Source: Rhodocyclales bacterium
Lineage (GTDB): Bacteria; Pseudomonadota; Gammaproteobacteria; Burkholderiales; Rhodocyclaceae
NCBI GenBank assembly: GCA_028292505.1
Contig: JAQGMF010000010.1
Location: 310,001-374,000, forward strand
DNA length: 64,000 nt
Reading direction: 5' to 3'
Positions 49,077 to 58,229 of the stretch are shown here, piece by piece. The notes beneath the pieces are model-generated. The model was not told where the DNA came from and made no database searches. It was given only the letters and a program-made list of their open reading frames with translations. The translations under genes were made by a program, and so were the position numbers. Positions within the stretch are counted from its first letter, which is position 1; every line of letters begins with the position of its first letter.

Positions 49077-50639
49077 CTACTTCAGCTTGGTGGTAATCAA
49101 GCCGGAGAAAATGTGGCTGACCGCAACGGTATTGGTATTTGGCGACGTAGCGGACGTGCCCTGTTGCCCGGTATGACATGCAAAGCAATTGTTCAGATTG
49201 TTCTTCACGGTCACATAGGTTTCCATCATCGTATTGGCAAGGCTGCTGGTGCCAACCTGGTTTGAGGTGCCTCCGGGCGGCAGCGGCATCACGCTGGGTG
49301 CTGCGCCACCGTTGGTCCACGTTGCGCCGATGAAGAGATAGTTTCTGCGTACATCATCGGCCTTCAACATGCCACGGACATTATTGTTGATGGAAATGAT
49401 TTCGGTATTGGACGCCGCCGCGCTCGGTACGACAGGATTGGGCGTCTGCTCGTTGGCTCCCCAAGGATAACGACGCAGCGTGTCGCTCGGTGTCACCGCG
49501 AAATTACCCAGACGCACGAGGCTCAATGCTGTCGGGTCGGCGGCGATACCCACGCCGCGCATATGCTCCTGATTGAACGGGCCAGTGGAACCGTTGGCCG
49601 CAAACAGCATGTTCTGCGGTATCTCCTGCGCATGCGTGACGGTAGTGCCCGAGGCATTGACATATGCATATTCTGCGTCTGGCGCGTTGGTGTCATGCTC
49701 GAAGGTTGCCCAGATCATTTCCGGATGACCCGCAACGCTACCAACAATGTGGACGCCGACCATGGCGAGGAGGGTTTTCTTCTTGCCGGTCTGCGCCCAC
49801 ACGGCATTGTCCTGCGAGCGGTGGAAAGTCGGCACCTCAGCCTCCATCGTCACGTACTTGCGCTTGTCCAGCCCGCTTGCTTCGACCCACGCGATCTTGA
49901 CTTCGATAGTGAGTGCATTGGCATCCGGGAATGGCTTTTTCACGTCCTGCGATTTGGCATATTGCTGGACCGCATCGAGCTGTGTCTGCGTCGTCGGGAA
50001 CTGCAATGAGTACGTCGCAGGCAGCGGCAGATTCTGTTTGCCGAAGTAGGCATATACGTCATTGACATGCATGGAGTAGTACACGACCTTGTCACCCTGT
50101 CCCATCAGGGCAGCATTGCCATTGCCATTGCCACTGCCGTCGGCTTGACCGTCTGCGGTATTGATCGGCTTGGCTTTGCGCAAACCGAAGTGGTGGAAGA
50201 AGCCTTTCTGGTTCGGGATCAGCGTCCCGTCGGCGAGCACAGTGTAGAAAGTTGGCGAGTCATATACGCGTTCGCCCCTGCCGCCGTAGCTCTCCGGCGC
50301 AGGCGAAGTCAACCACAGAAACATCTGCTGCGACCACTGATAGAAATTGCAATTGATCGTATTGGGTTGTGGCGGATTCGGCGTGCTGTGATTGAAAGCA
50401 ACGCTGTTGGCAGGAACGACCGCGCCATCCCTGGTTACTTTATTTTTTGCGAACCACGTGTCGAAAGTTGCCGAGGGCACCGTGCAACTTGCCTGCGCAT
50501 CGGCGGGTACTGCCGTCTGCGCGTGCGCTGCCGGTGCGAACACTGCGGCGAACAGCAGGGTCGATACTGCCAGTTCGCCAATGCACTGGCGCCATGACCG
50601 GCTGCTCACTTCTGTCCGCACACTTGTGTCGATATTCAT
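49077..50639 (-). CDS. Exported protein with a C-terminal c-type heme motif
   Basis: 520 residues with a signal peptide (LAVSTLLFAAVFAPAAHAQT, cleavage after AHA). A single CxxCH heme site, CFACH (C485, C488, H489), lies near the C-terminus. Most of the protein is beta-rich with no known domain (NCNFYQWSQQMFLWLTSPAP, IEVKIAWVEASGLDKRKYVT, MVGVHIVGSVAGHPEMIWAT). ATG 50639 has GGGAG upstream; earlier in-frame Mets are less likely. A periplasmic redox protein or a heme-tagged catabolic enzyme are options. Lone gene. Confidence 0.78.
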   Translation of the reverse strand: MNIDTSVRTEVSSRSWRQCIGELAVSTLLFAAVFAPAAHAQTAVPADAQASCTVPSATFDTWFAKNKVTRDGAVVPANSVAFNHSTPNPPQPNTINCNFYQWSQQMFLWLTSPAPESYGGRGERVYDSPTFYTVLADGTLIPNQKGFFHHFGLRKAKPINTADGQADGSGNGNGNAALMGQGDKVVYYSMHVNDVYAYFGKQNLPLPATYSLQFPTTQTQLDAVQQYAKSQDVKKPFPDANALTIEVKIAWVEASGLDKRKYVTMEAEVPTFHRSQDNAVWAQTGKKKTLLAMVGVHIVGSVAGHPEMIWATFEHDTNAPDAEYAYVNASGTTVTHAQEIPQNMLFAANGSTGPFNQEHMRGVGIAADPTALSLVRLGNFAVTPSDTLRRYPWGANEQTPNPVVPSAAASNTEIISINNNVRGMLKADDVRRNYLFIGATWTNGGAAPSVMPLPPGGTSNQVGTSSLANTMMETYVTVKNNLNNCFACHTGQQGTSATSPNTNTVAVSHIFSGLITTKLK

Positions 50640-50931
50640 TGTTTCTCCCGTCAAATCCGAGTTGGCGATGCATGGGATGGACGCGCCGTCGCTGCAAGCG
50701 CCCCTCATGGGAACGACCATCGTGGTGTTTCGCTAAAAGAATGCGGGGCTTTGTGGAGAGCGCAACTAAGGAGAAGATGCGTGTTCTTGTCGCAATTGAA
50801 CAAGCGGCCATTTTGCTTTTGTCATAGGCTTTTCAAAATGCCATTGTTATTGTTTTGAACAAATTATTTTAGCGTACCTCGGAATGTGCCATGACGTCCA
50901 AAGTCTTCCATGGCAAAAGACTCATCAGACA

Positions 50932-52059
50932 TCAGACGGAGGCCTTGGGCCTGGAAGGCAAGGCGGACTTGCCCGCCTCCTTGTCCAGCAGGGCACGTTT
51001 GCGTTCCACACCCCAGCGATAGCCGGACAAGGCGCCGTCATTGCGCACCACGCGGTGACACGGAATCAGCACCGCAATTGCGTTGGCCGCGCAAGCGCCC
51101 GCTACGGCACGCACGGCTTTCGGCGAGCCTATGCGTTTGGCAAGTTCGGTATAGCTGACGGTTTGCCCCAGCGGAATCTCGCGCAGTGCCTGCCACACTT
51201 TTTGCTGAAATGCCGTGCCGCGCACATCGAGCGGCAGCGATGTGGAATTCGCTGCCGGCGTTTCGACAAGGCCGACAACGGTCGCCACCAGTTTCTCGAA
51301 ACCGGCATCGCCGCCAATAAAGGTTGCACGCGGAAAGCGGTCCTGCAGATCGCGCACCAGCGCGTCAGCGTCGTCGCCGATCAGTACGGCGCAAACACCG
51401 CGCGCGCTCTGCGCAACCAGAATCGCGCCGAGCGAGCACTCGCCCACGGCGAAGCGGATCTGCGCGTCGGCGCCGCCTGCGCGATAAGATGTCGGTGTCA
51501 TACCGAGCGTATCATTGGCGCTGGCATAGAAGCGGCTATTGGCATTGTAGCCCGCGTCGAAGATCGCATCCGTGACGCTGCCGCCGCGCCCCAGCTCTTC
51601 ACGAACGCGCTTCGCGCGCTGAGCGGCTGCGTAGGCTTTAGGCGTAACACCGGTGATGGATTTGAAGACGCGATGAAAATGATACGCGCTGAACCCGACG
51701 CGTGCGGCCAGCTCGTCGAGGTCTGGTACCGCTTCTGCCGTCGCGACCGACTGCTCGATGATGCGGCAGGCCTCCGTCACTTTCGCCGCGTGCTGGTCAG
51801 CAAGGGCGGCCTGATCAGGCTTGCAGCGCTTGCATGGGCGGAAGCCGGCCCGCTCGGCGTCTTCGCGTGTTGCGTGAAAAGCAACGTTCTCCGGCAACGC
51901 AGGACGTGCCGCGCACGAAGGGCGGCAATACACGCCCGTCGTCTTGACCGAGAAATAAAAGCTGCCATCTGCTGTGGGGTCGCGTGCCACGACAGCCGCC
52001 CAGCGCGGATCGCTCAACGTGGCTGCGGCGAGCGCTGCGTTCTTGAGTGAAGCCTTCAT
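50932..52059 (-). CDS. ada: Ada: methylphosphotriester/O6-methylguanine-DNA methyltransferase and regulator
   Basis: 375 residues with full Ada architecture. The N-terminal zinc domain has C45, C49, C76 and C79 (VYCRPSC...PCKRC), with C45 the methyl-phosphotriester acceptor. The AraC-type helix-turn-helix spans about 110-190 (LDELAARVGFSAYHFHRVFK). The O6-methylguanine transferase domain has acceptor C334 in PCHRVV. Self-methylation turns it into an activator of the adaptive response. The 3-methyladenine glycosylase gene at 57653 could be a regulon member. Confidence 0.97.
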   Translation of the reverse strand: MKASLKNAALAAATLSDPRWAAVVARDPTADGSFYFSVKTTGVYCRPSCAARPALPENVAFHATREDAERAGFRPCKRCKPDQAALADQHAAKVTEACRIIEQSVATAEAVPDLDELAARVGFSAYHFHRVFKSITGVTPKAYAAAQRAKRVREELGRGGSVTDAIFDAGYNANSRFYASANDTLGMTPTSYRAGGADAQIRFAVGECSLGAILVAQSARGVCAVLIGDDADALVRDLQDRFPRATFIGGDAGFEKLVATVVGLVETPAANSTSLPLDVRGTAFQQKVWQALREIPLGQTVSYTELAKRIGSPKAVRAVAGACAANAIAVLIPCHRVVRNDGALSGYRWGVERKRALLDKEAGKSALPSRPKASV

Positions 52060-52241
52060 GATGTATTCCTTCCGATGATCGACATGATGGCTTGCAATCT
52101 ACGCCTCACATCGGAGGGTCGCACTCCGCTGCTTGCTTTTGATTTCGGGCATCTTTTTGCATCGAAGGCGTCGACCACTGCCTCAGGATGAGGCAATATG
52201 CTGTACGCCTATTCATTTCAAACAAGATCACGGCCTATCCC

Positions 52242-52466
52242 ATGTCAAAACGCACACTTCTTTGGCTCGCATTCGCGATCTCCGCAGCCGTTGCCTATGG
52301 CCTGACCTTTTGGCAGGGTTTCTGGCCGCTTGGCCGGATCATTGCAGGCTGGTACGTGATCTTCGCAATCGTTATGTTGCTCGGCGCGCTGATCGTTACC
52401 TTATCCAGGAAGGCCGGCCCTCTTGAAAGAGGCGATGACCTTGCGGAGTTTTTCACGCTTTGGTGA
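52242..52466 (+). CDS. Small two-helix membrane protein
   Basis: 74 residues from ATG 52242 (MSKRTLLWLAFAISAAVAYG), with two hydrophobic helices (TLLWLAFAISAAVAYGLTFW, IAGWYVIFAIVMLLGALIVT) and a short acidic tail (LERGDDLAEFFTLW). An ATG at 52188 in the same frame would add 18 residues without conservation. No family recognised. Divergent from ada, convergent with trxC. Confidence 0.55.
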   Translation: MSKRTLLWLAFAISAAVAYGLTFWQGFWPLGRIIAGWYVIFAIVMLLGALIVTLSRKAGPLERGDDLAEFFTLW

Positions 52467-52513
52467 GCACGTAATGCGCGCATGGTTACGTGCTGGCCAT
52501 GTGATTGTCGCGC

Positions 52514-52939
52514 CTATCCAATCCCTGCTTCCACCCACGCTACGATCTGCGCCGTCTGCACCGCGCCCGGCTGACGTTTGATCTCTTCGCCACCGCGTAG
52601 CAGCAGAAGCGTTGGCAGGCTGCGAATGTCGAAGCGCGATGCGGCACGCGGGTTGTTGTCACTATCGACCTTGGCGAAAATCGCGCGACCCTTGAAGCGC
52701 TCGGCAGCCTGTTTGAAATGCGGCGCCATCATCTGACAAGGACCACACCACGCGGCCCAGAAGTCGACCACGATGGGCAATTCGGTACGGCCGGTAAAGC
52801 GGTCGAAATGCGCATCCGTGAGCTCGACAGGATGGCCGTGGAGCAGCACGTTCTTGCATTTGCCGCAGACCGGATCGCTGGCGCTGCGCTCGGCGGGCAC
52901 GCGGTTGATGGTTTGGCAGTGTGGGCACACGATGAGCAT
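52514..52939 (-). CDS. trxC: Thioredoxin 2
   Basis: 141-residue TrxC. The N-terminal zinc site is C5-C8/C25-C28 (CPHC...CGKC) and the active site is WCGPC (C65, C68) in VVDFWAAWCGPCQMMAPHF. The cis-Pro loop is RSLPTLLLLRGG. It is a cytoplasmic disulfide reductase, often part of the oxidative stress response. Complete and of normal length. Confidence 0.96.
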   Translation of the reverse strand: MLIVCPHCQTINRVPAERSASDPVCGKCKNVLLHGHPVELTDAHFDRFTGRTELPIVVDFWAAWCGPCQMMAPHFKQAAERFKGRAIFAKVDSDNNPRAASRFDIRSLPTLLLLRGGEEIKRQPGAVQTAQIVAWVEAGIG

Positions 52940-53052
52940 GTCGATCCCCTGTCAGGTAGTGATTGTGTGACCGCTTGTGCGGCAAAAGATTCGCGGAAGC
53001 CGACACCTGAAAGCCCGCCGGCAGTTGCGGGAAACTGCGCGCTCTTCCGCAC

Positions 53053-53080
53053 CGTCATTCCCGCCTTCGCGGGAATGACG
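53053..53080. repeat. Dispersed palindromic repeat, family C (perfect 12-bp arms)
   Basis: CGTCATTCCCGC-CTTC-GCGGGAATGACG, perfect inverted arms. It lies in the 218-base gap between trxC and trmA; the rest of that gap shows no gene. Confidence 0.75.
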
Positions 53081-53157
53081 AATGAAATTTTGTGCCCATT
53101 ACATCGACCGTCACGTCGCAACGTTCGGACCGGCATCCCGCTATCTTCTACATGCCC

Positions 53158-54255
53158 TTAACGCCGCGCCAGCAATAGCCCGCACTCCAGGTGATGCGTA
53201 TACGGAAACTGGTCGAACACAGCCGCGGCGGATATGCCATGCGTATTTTGTAGCACGGCCACATTCTCATGCAGAGTCTGCGGATTGCACGAGATGTACA
53301 GCACACGCTCAAAGCTGCGCGCCAGCTCCACGGTCGCCGCATCGAGCCCGCTGCGCGGCGGGTCGACGAATAGCGTTGTGAAACGGTAACTGTCGAGGTC
53401 GATGTCCTTCATGCGCGTGAAGGGCCGCACGCGCGCCAGGGCAGCGCTGATCTCGTCGCTGGCCATTCGCATCATCGTTACATTGTCTATGCCGTTAGCA
53501 TCAATATTGTACTGTGCAGCCTTGACTGATGGCTTGCTCATTTCGGTGGCGATGACCTTGCCGAAACACGGCGCCAACGCCACGGTGAAATTGCCATTGC
53601 CGCAGTACAGCTCCAGCAAATCACCGGCGGCTTGCGAGCCTTGCTGTGCCTGGCTGATCGCCCATTCGAGCATCTGCCGATTCACCCCCGCGTTGGGTTG
53701 CGAGAACGAACCCTCGATTTGCTGGTAACGCAAACGCTTGCCGTTCACTTCGATCTCTTCAAGCAACCAGTCGCGCTCCAGCACGATCTTCTGCTTGAGG
53801 CTGCGACCGATCAGCTTCACCTGTAATTGCTCCGCCAATTCGCGCGCGGCGATTTCCCAAACTGCATCGAGCTTGCGATGGTAGATCAGCGTGACCAGCA
53901 TCTCGCCCGACAGCGTGGCGAGAAAATTCACTTGGAATAATCGGTTCTTCAACTCTGTCTTTGCCTGCAGCACAGCTTTCAAGCGCGGCATCAAATCGCA
54001 AATCGATTCTGCTGCGACGGGGAAGGTTTCCATCAGCACCGGCTGCTTGGGCTCGTCCGGGTCGAACATGGCGTAGTGCATGACCTCGCCGTCGTGCCAG
54101 ATGCGGAACTCGGCACGTTGGCGGAAATGCAGCGGCGCCGAGCGAAACACTTGCGGCTCGGGCAGACCGAAAGGCGTGAACGATTCCTTGAATTGCGTGA
54201 GCTTGGCGGCAAGCTGCGCGTCGTAGTCAGCGGGGTTGATGCTTGGCAGAGCCAT
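53158..54255 (-). CDS. trmA: tRNA (uracil-5-)-methyltransferase TrmA
   Basis: 365 residues, matching the usual TrmA length (366). It makes ribothymidine at tRNA position 54. Catalytic Cys323 is in YISCNPQTL and the general-base Glu in HHLECGLLL; the AdoMet loop is LLELYCGNGNFTVALAP, with DPPRSGLDAAT. ATG 54255 (MALPSINPADYD) fits the E. coli start region. Upstream in-frame extension is not conserved. Confidence 0.96.
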   Translation of the reverse strand: MALPSINPADYDAQLAAKLTQFKESFTPFGLPEPQVFRSAPLHFRQRAEFRIWHDGEVMHYAMFDPDEPKQPVLMETFPVAAESICDLMPRLKAVLQAKTELKNRLFQVNFLATLSGEMLVTLIYHRKLDAVWEIAARELAEQLQVKLIGRSLKQKIVLERDWLLEEIEVNGKRLRYQQIEGSFSQPNAGVNRQMLEWAISQAQQGSQAAGDLLELYCGNGNFTVALAPCFGKVIATEMSKPSVKAAQYNIDANGIDNVTMMRMASDEISAALARVRPFTRMKDIDLDSYRFTTLFVDPPRSGLDAATVELARSFERVLYISCNPQTLHENVAVLQNTHGISAAAVFDQFPYTHHLECGLLLARR

Positions 54256-54358
54256 GAATGGGGCGAAACCGGAAAAACGAGCGAGCGCAAGGATACCGCG
54301 TGCGTGTAGCGAGTGACTGTTTACCGCCAAGGCTTGGGTCAAGAGAAAGGCCCCGTAT

Positions 54359-54429
54359 CGTCATTCCGGCGAAAGCCGGAATCCAGTTCGAGCGAGTGCA
54401 TCTGGATCCCGGCTTTCGCCGGGATAACG
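54359..54429. repeat. Dispersed palindromic repeat, family C (two inverted units)
   Basis: A CGTCATTCCGGCGAAAGCCG unit and its inverted partner ending CGGCTTTCGCCGGGATAACG face each other with matching ATCCAG/CTGGAT inner ends. Same family as 18266, 53053 and 60221. Confidence 0.75.
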
Positions 54430-54455
54430 AGGCTAGTCAAACGTGCTGTCTGGGA

Positions 54456-54522
54456 GTAGGGCGGAGTGAAACTCCGCCGAATGATGATGAAAACATGCGG
54501 CGCAGTTATCACTGCGCCCTAC
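54456..54522. repeat. Dispersed palindromic repeat, family B (copy 2)
   Basis: Termini GTAGGGCGGAGT and ACTGCGCCCTAC are inverted with one mismatch. Two internal hairpins are GGCGGAGT-GAA-ACTCCGCC (54460-54478) and GGCGCAGT-TATC-ACTGCGCC (54499-54518). Related to the element at 5247-5332. Confidence 0.75.
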
Positions 54523-54558
54523 GCCCGTCGTTGAGTCTTGTGCCGACAAAAGTGCCGC

Positions 54559-55113
54559 TCAGCTCCGCGTGAAGCCCACAAAGCCCTGCATGAACTGCTT
54601 CAGCTGCGTCTTGATCTGCTCGTCAGTCAATTCGCCCGCTTCGTTGAAGACGCCGCCTGCGCGCGAGACCATCAATCGCCCGCCGAACCATTGCCGCGTG
54701 CCCAAGGTGCGCAGCACGGGCAGCCAGGCGTTCTGCGCGAGGATGGTGCCAAAACCGCTCGGCGAAGCGCCTATGACGGCGAAGGGACGGTTGCCGAAGG
54801 TCTTTGGGCCGTCGGCCGATTGTCGCGACAGCCAGTCGATGGCGTTCTTGAGCACACCCGGCATGGAATTGTTGTACTCGGGGCTGACGATCAGCACGCC
54901 ATCGGCGCTCGCGATCTGGTCTCTCAGGGCGAGCACGGCCGGTGGCGCGCCCTCGGCGCTTTCAACGTCGCCGTCGTAAAGCGGAATGCCGCGAATCGTG
55001 CCGATCTCCAACACGCTATCGTCCGGCATCAGCGATACAGCGGCACGCAAAAGCGCAGCGTTGTAGGAACCGGCGCGCAGACTGCCAGCAATGCCGATGA
55101 TCTTTGTTGTCAT
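54559..55113 (-). CDS. NADPH-dependent FMN reductase family protein
   Basis: 184-residue flavodoxin-fold reductase. The phosphate-binding loop is GIAGSLRAGSYNAALLRAAV; VLIVSPEYNNSMPGVLKNAI with DWLSR is the FMN isoalloxazine site; VIGASPSGFGTILAQ follows. It reduces FMN, quinones or azo/chromate-like acceptors (ChrR/YieF type). Single gene, cytoplasmic. Confidence 0.93.
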   Translation of the reverse strand: MTTKIIGIAGSLRAGSYNAALLRAAVSLMPDDSVLEIGTIRGIPLYDGDVESAEGAPPAVLALRDQIASADGVLIVSPEYNNSMPGVLKNAIDWLSRQSADGPKTFGNRPFAVIGASPSGFGTILAQNAWLPVLRTLGTRQWFGGRLMVSRAGGVFNEAGELTDEQIKTQLKQFMQGFVGFTRS

Positions 55114-55187
55114 GCAATGACCCTCCGAAATTAAGTGCTAATCATGCACGCTCCGTGCCGACAAGAGTGCGTGAAAATGTTTTGTAG

Positions 55188-56759
55188 TCAGTGCGTGGCG
55201 GCGCGATTGCGCAAGCCCGCAGGAATGACCCAGCGTTCGCCAAAGCCGAAGGCTGCTTCAATCAGCAAAGCCAGCACCGCGCAGGGAATCGCACCGGCAA
55301 GCAGTGTTGCATTGTCGTTGAGCGCCAAGCCGGTGACTATGCGTTCGCCATACCCGCCGGCGCCGACGAATGCGGCAATAGTGGCGGTGCCGACGCTGAT
55401 GACGGCAGAAGTTTTGATGCCGGCCCAGATCGTCGCGGCGGCCAGCGGCAGTTCGATTCGCCAGATGATCGTGCTGCTTTCCAGGCCCAGCGATTGCGCC
55501 GCCTGCTTCATGCCGACGGGTATCTGCTGCAGACCTGTATGCGTATTGCGTACGATGGGTAGCAAAGCATACAAGGCCAATGCGATGAGGGCCGGCACCT
55601 GACCGATGCGGCCGGTCACGGGAATGAGGATGGCCAATAACGCCAGCGAGGGGATTGTCTGCAACATGCCGGTGAGCGTGAGAATCACCGCACCAATTTT
55701 CGCTCGTTTGGCCGCAATGATGCCGAGCGGCACACCGAGCACAATGCTGGTCGCCAGTGCGATGAACACCAGCGCGAGATGTTCGAACGTGAGACGCCAG
55801 AAATCGTCGCGGAAGAGTTCATGCAGCCATGAGCGCGAGCTGGTCTTGGCGCCCGCAGCGCTAGAGTGCGCGGCACGCTGCGCCAGGAAGTCTTGCGCCA
55901 CGACCGCGAAATCCTTGCCGCCCAGCTCTGCCGCTGCGTTCATGCGACGCATCGCGGCATCGGCAATCGCGCCTTGCAACTTACCGAGCGCAGCCCAGCT
56001 TCGTGGAAAGCGCTGCGGCAGATCGGTGCGATACAGAAGTACAGCGTCATAACGCGGGAAATACTGCTTGTCGTCCTGCAATACCGTAAGCGGATATTTT
56101 TCCAGCATCGCGTCGGTGGAGTAGACATCGATGAGGTCGACCTGGCTTTGCGCCAGCGCTTGATAGGCGAGCCCATGATCGAGGCCGCGCGGCGTCTCCA
56201 GATGCAGGACATAGTGCCGCTGCAAACCGGGCCAGCCGTCGGCACGGCCGATGAACTCCTGCGACAGGCCGAAGCGCAGCGGCGTCGCTGCCGCGAGCGT
56301 GGCCAGATCGGAAATCTTTGCGATCTGACGTGCCTTGGCATCGGCCGTTCGCATCGCCAGTGCATAGGTATTGTTGAAGCCAAGCGGCACGGCGACCGCC
56401 AGGCCCATGGGCGCAAGCTGCCTGTTGAGCTCGTCGAGCGAGGGCACCGCGTCTAGACGCAGGATCTCCTTGGCGATGGTGCCGGTGTATTCGGCATACA
56501 CGTCGATATCGCCGGTCTTCAGTGCATTCAGAACGATGCCGGTATTGCCCAGCCCGCGCTGGTGCACGGCCGCCGTCTCGCCCGCCGCACGCGCCTGCTG
56601 CGCGATGAGCTCACCGAGGACGTAGGACTCGGTGAAGCGCTTGGAGCCGACTTTGAGGATTGCGGGCACAGCTAGTGCGACATGCATGAATGCCAAGGTC
56701 ATTGCCATGACGCACAGCACGCGAATCCGTGATCCCACCTTGTTCGCCTCCCTGGTCAT
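55188..56759 (-). CDS. Osmoprotectant ABC transporter, substrate-binding protein fused to permease
   Basis: 523 residues. A signal-anchor-like N-terminus is followed by an OpuAC-type binding domain (about 32-300, VGSKRFTESYVLGELIAQQA, GDIDVYAEYTGTIAKEIL, GLSQEFIGRADGWPGL). The permease domain (about 325-510) has the EAA-like loop (QAAQSLGLESSTIIWRIELP). Glycine betaine, choline or similar quaternary amines are likely substrates. The partner ATPase is not in the window near it. The gene stops at 55188, 75 bases from the FMN reductase start. Confidence 0.88.
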   Translation of the reverse strand: MTREANKVGSRIRVLCVMAMTLAFMHVALAVPAILKVGSKRFTESYVLGELIAQQARAAGETAAVHQRGLGNTGIVLNALKTGDIDVYAEYTGTIAKEILRLDAVPSLDELNRQLAPMGLAVAVPLGFNNTYALAMRTADAKARQIAKISDLATLAAATPLRFGLSQEFIGRADGWPGLQRHYVLHLETPRGLDHGLAYQALAQSQVDLIDVYSTDAMLEKYPLTVLQDDKQYFPRYDAVLLYRTDLPQRFPRSWAALGKLQGAIADAAMRRMNAAAELGGKDFAVVAQDFLAQRAAHSSAAGAKTSSRSWLHELFRDDFWRLTFEHLALVFIALATSIVLGVPLGIIAAKRAKIGAVILTLTGMLQTIPSLALLAILIPVTGRIGQVPALIALALYALLPIVRNTHTGLQQIPVGMKQAAQSLGLESSTIIWRIELPLAAATIWAGIKTSAVISVGTATIAAFVGAGGYGERIVTGLALNDNATLLAGAIPCAVLALLIEAAFGFGERWVIPAGLRNRAATH

Positions 56760-56762
56760 GGA

Positions 56763-57614
56763 TTAGGCTGGCGGCTCGCGCAACACTATCTTTTCGAGCG
56801 CAGCCGTCATGGCTTCATCCTGCGGCACGGCAATACCGAATACATCGCGCAGACTCGCGCGCAAAGCTTCAGCAGTATGCAGGATCTGTTTGCTCGTACC
56901 TTCGCTGAGCGAATGCGTCGATAGCTGGTTGTTCAGCAAGGTGTAGCGCTTGTCCGGTACGGTTCGCGCGCATATCAGATTATTCACGAAGCGTGACGAG
57001 GGATGCGTGCAGGCGTACCAGTTAGGGCTTTCGTAGTCGACAGCCGCCTGTTCGGTGAGCTCGAAGCGATACAGCGAACGCCATTCGCCGCGCATTTTCG
57101 CCTGTATGCATATGTCATTGCCGAGCGGTGTGAGCCGGAAAATTTCGTGCGGCGTCGCTTGCTCGCCCGTGCTGTCGAGCAGCAAGGGCGCTGTCAGCGT
57201 GAAGCTGCCGAATCCGATATCGGCGATATAGCTGCGCCCGTCGATCTCAACCCGCAGAATCATGTGGCTGCGCGGGGTGATCGTGCCCTCGGGTGCGAAC
57301 CACAGCACGCGTGCCAGCAAGCCTTTGACCTCGAAGCCGAGTCGTTCGAGCACGCGCTTGAAGAGCCCGTTTTGCTCATAACAATAACCACCACGTTGCG
57401 CGCGCAACAGCTTGTCATACACGACCTGCGGGTCGAGGCTGACGCTAAGTTGCCGCAACGAGTCGAGATTCTCGAAGGGAATGGCTTGTGGATGCAGCAC
57501 GTGCAGCGCGGCAAGCGTTGCGAGTGTCGGCTTGCCATCACCCGTGTAGCCGATGCGTGCAAAATAGGCGCCTAGATCGTCGTCTGTCATGCTTGAATTT
57601 GCCTGCTGTGTCAT
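56763..57614 (-). CDS. nat: Arylamine N-acetyltransferase
   Basis: 283 residues. The NAT catalytic triad is C78 (RGGYCYEQN), H117 (RSHMIL) and D132 (IADIGFGS). Other family features are IPFENLDSLRQLSVSL and NLICARTVPDKRYTLLN. It transfers acetyl from acetyl-CoA to arylamines and hydrazines. ATG 57614 is used; ATG 57590 (MTDDDLGAYF) is equally possible and closer to the usual NAT start. The ABC gene starts 3 bases beyond its stop. Confidence 0.93.
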   Translation of the reverse strand: MTQQANSSMTDDDLGAYFARIGYTGDGKPTLATLAALHVLHPQAIPFENLDSLRQLSVSLDPQVVYDKLLRAQRGGYCYEQNGLFKRVLERLGFEVKGLLARVLWFAPEGTITPRSHMILRVEIDGRSYIADIGFGSFTLTAPLLLDSTGEQATPHEIFRLTPLGNDICIQAKMRGEWRSLYRFELTEQAAVDYESPNWYACTHPSSRFVNNLICARTVPDKRYTLLNNQLSTHSLSEGTSKQILHTAEALRASLRDVFGIAVPQDEAMTAALEKIVLREPPA

Positions 57615-57652
57615 GGTGCTTGTCGTCAATGCCAAAAGAATAAGCTGAAGCA

Positions 57653-58204
57653 ATGAAAAAACTTGATCACGATTTCTATGTGCGCAACACTCTTACGGTC
57701 GCCCAGGATCTGCTCGGCACCCTGCTTGTGCACCACGTCGATGGCGTGGCGCGCGTCGGTCGCATTGTCGAAACCGAAGCCTATCTCGGCGCGCACGATC
57801 TGGCTGCACATTCTTCAAAGGGCATCACCAAACGCACGCAGATCATGTACGGCCCGCCCGGTGTGGCGTATGTCTATCTCATCTACGGCATGCACAACTG
57901 CATGAATGTCGTGACCGAGCCAGAAGGCAACGGTTCGGCCGTGCTGATCCGCGCGCTCGAGCCTGTTGCCAATATTACGGGCAATACGCGCGGCCCCGGC
58001 CTGCTGTGCAAGGCGATGGCGATTGATCGCAGCCTGAACGGCCACGATCTCATGAGTGAGGATTTCTTTATCGCCGCGCCCGATTCGCACGAGCACATCG
58101 CCATCGTCACGCGACCACGCATCGGCGTGGACTATGCGGGCGATTGGGCGCACGAGTTGTTGCGCTTTTACATTGAAGGCAACGCGTTCGTGTCGCGACC
58201 TTAG
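57653..58204 (+). CDS. DNA-3-methyladenine glycosylase (AAG/MPG type)
   Basis: 183-residue alkyladenine glycosylase. Signature blocks are VAQDLLGTLLVHHVDGVARV with GRIVETEAYLG (catalytic Glu in ETEAY), YGPPGVAYVYLIYGMHNCMN and GPGLLCKAMAIDRSLNGHDL. It removes alkylated purines; the AP site is then processed elsewhere. It divergently faces nat with a 38-base gap. It complements Ada in alkylation repair. Confidence 0.95.
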   Translation: MKKLDHDFYVRNTLTVAQDLLGTLLVHHVDGVARVGRIVETEAYLGAHDLAAHSSKGITKRTQIMYGPPGVAYVYLIYGMHNCMNVVTEPEGNGSAVLIRALEPVANITGNTRGPGLLCKAMAIDRSLNGHDLMSEDFFIAAPDSHEHIAIVTRPRIGVDYAGDWAHELLRFYIEGNAFVSRP

Positions 58205-58229
58205 CAATGAACAGAATGTTGAGCCTCGC

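Noticed and set aside
50884-52050. 388-residue plus-strand frame opposite ada
   Set aside because: Shadow of ada, which has all cysteines and motifs in place.
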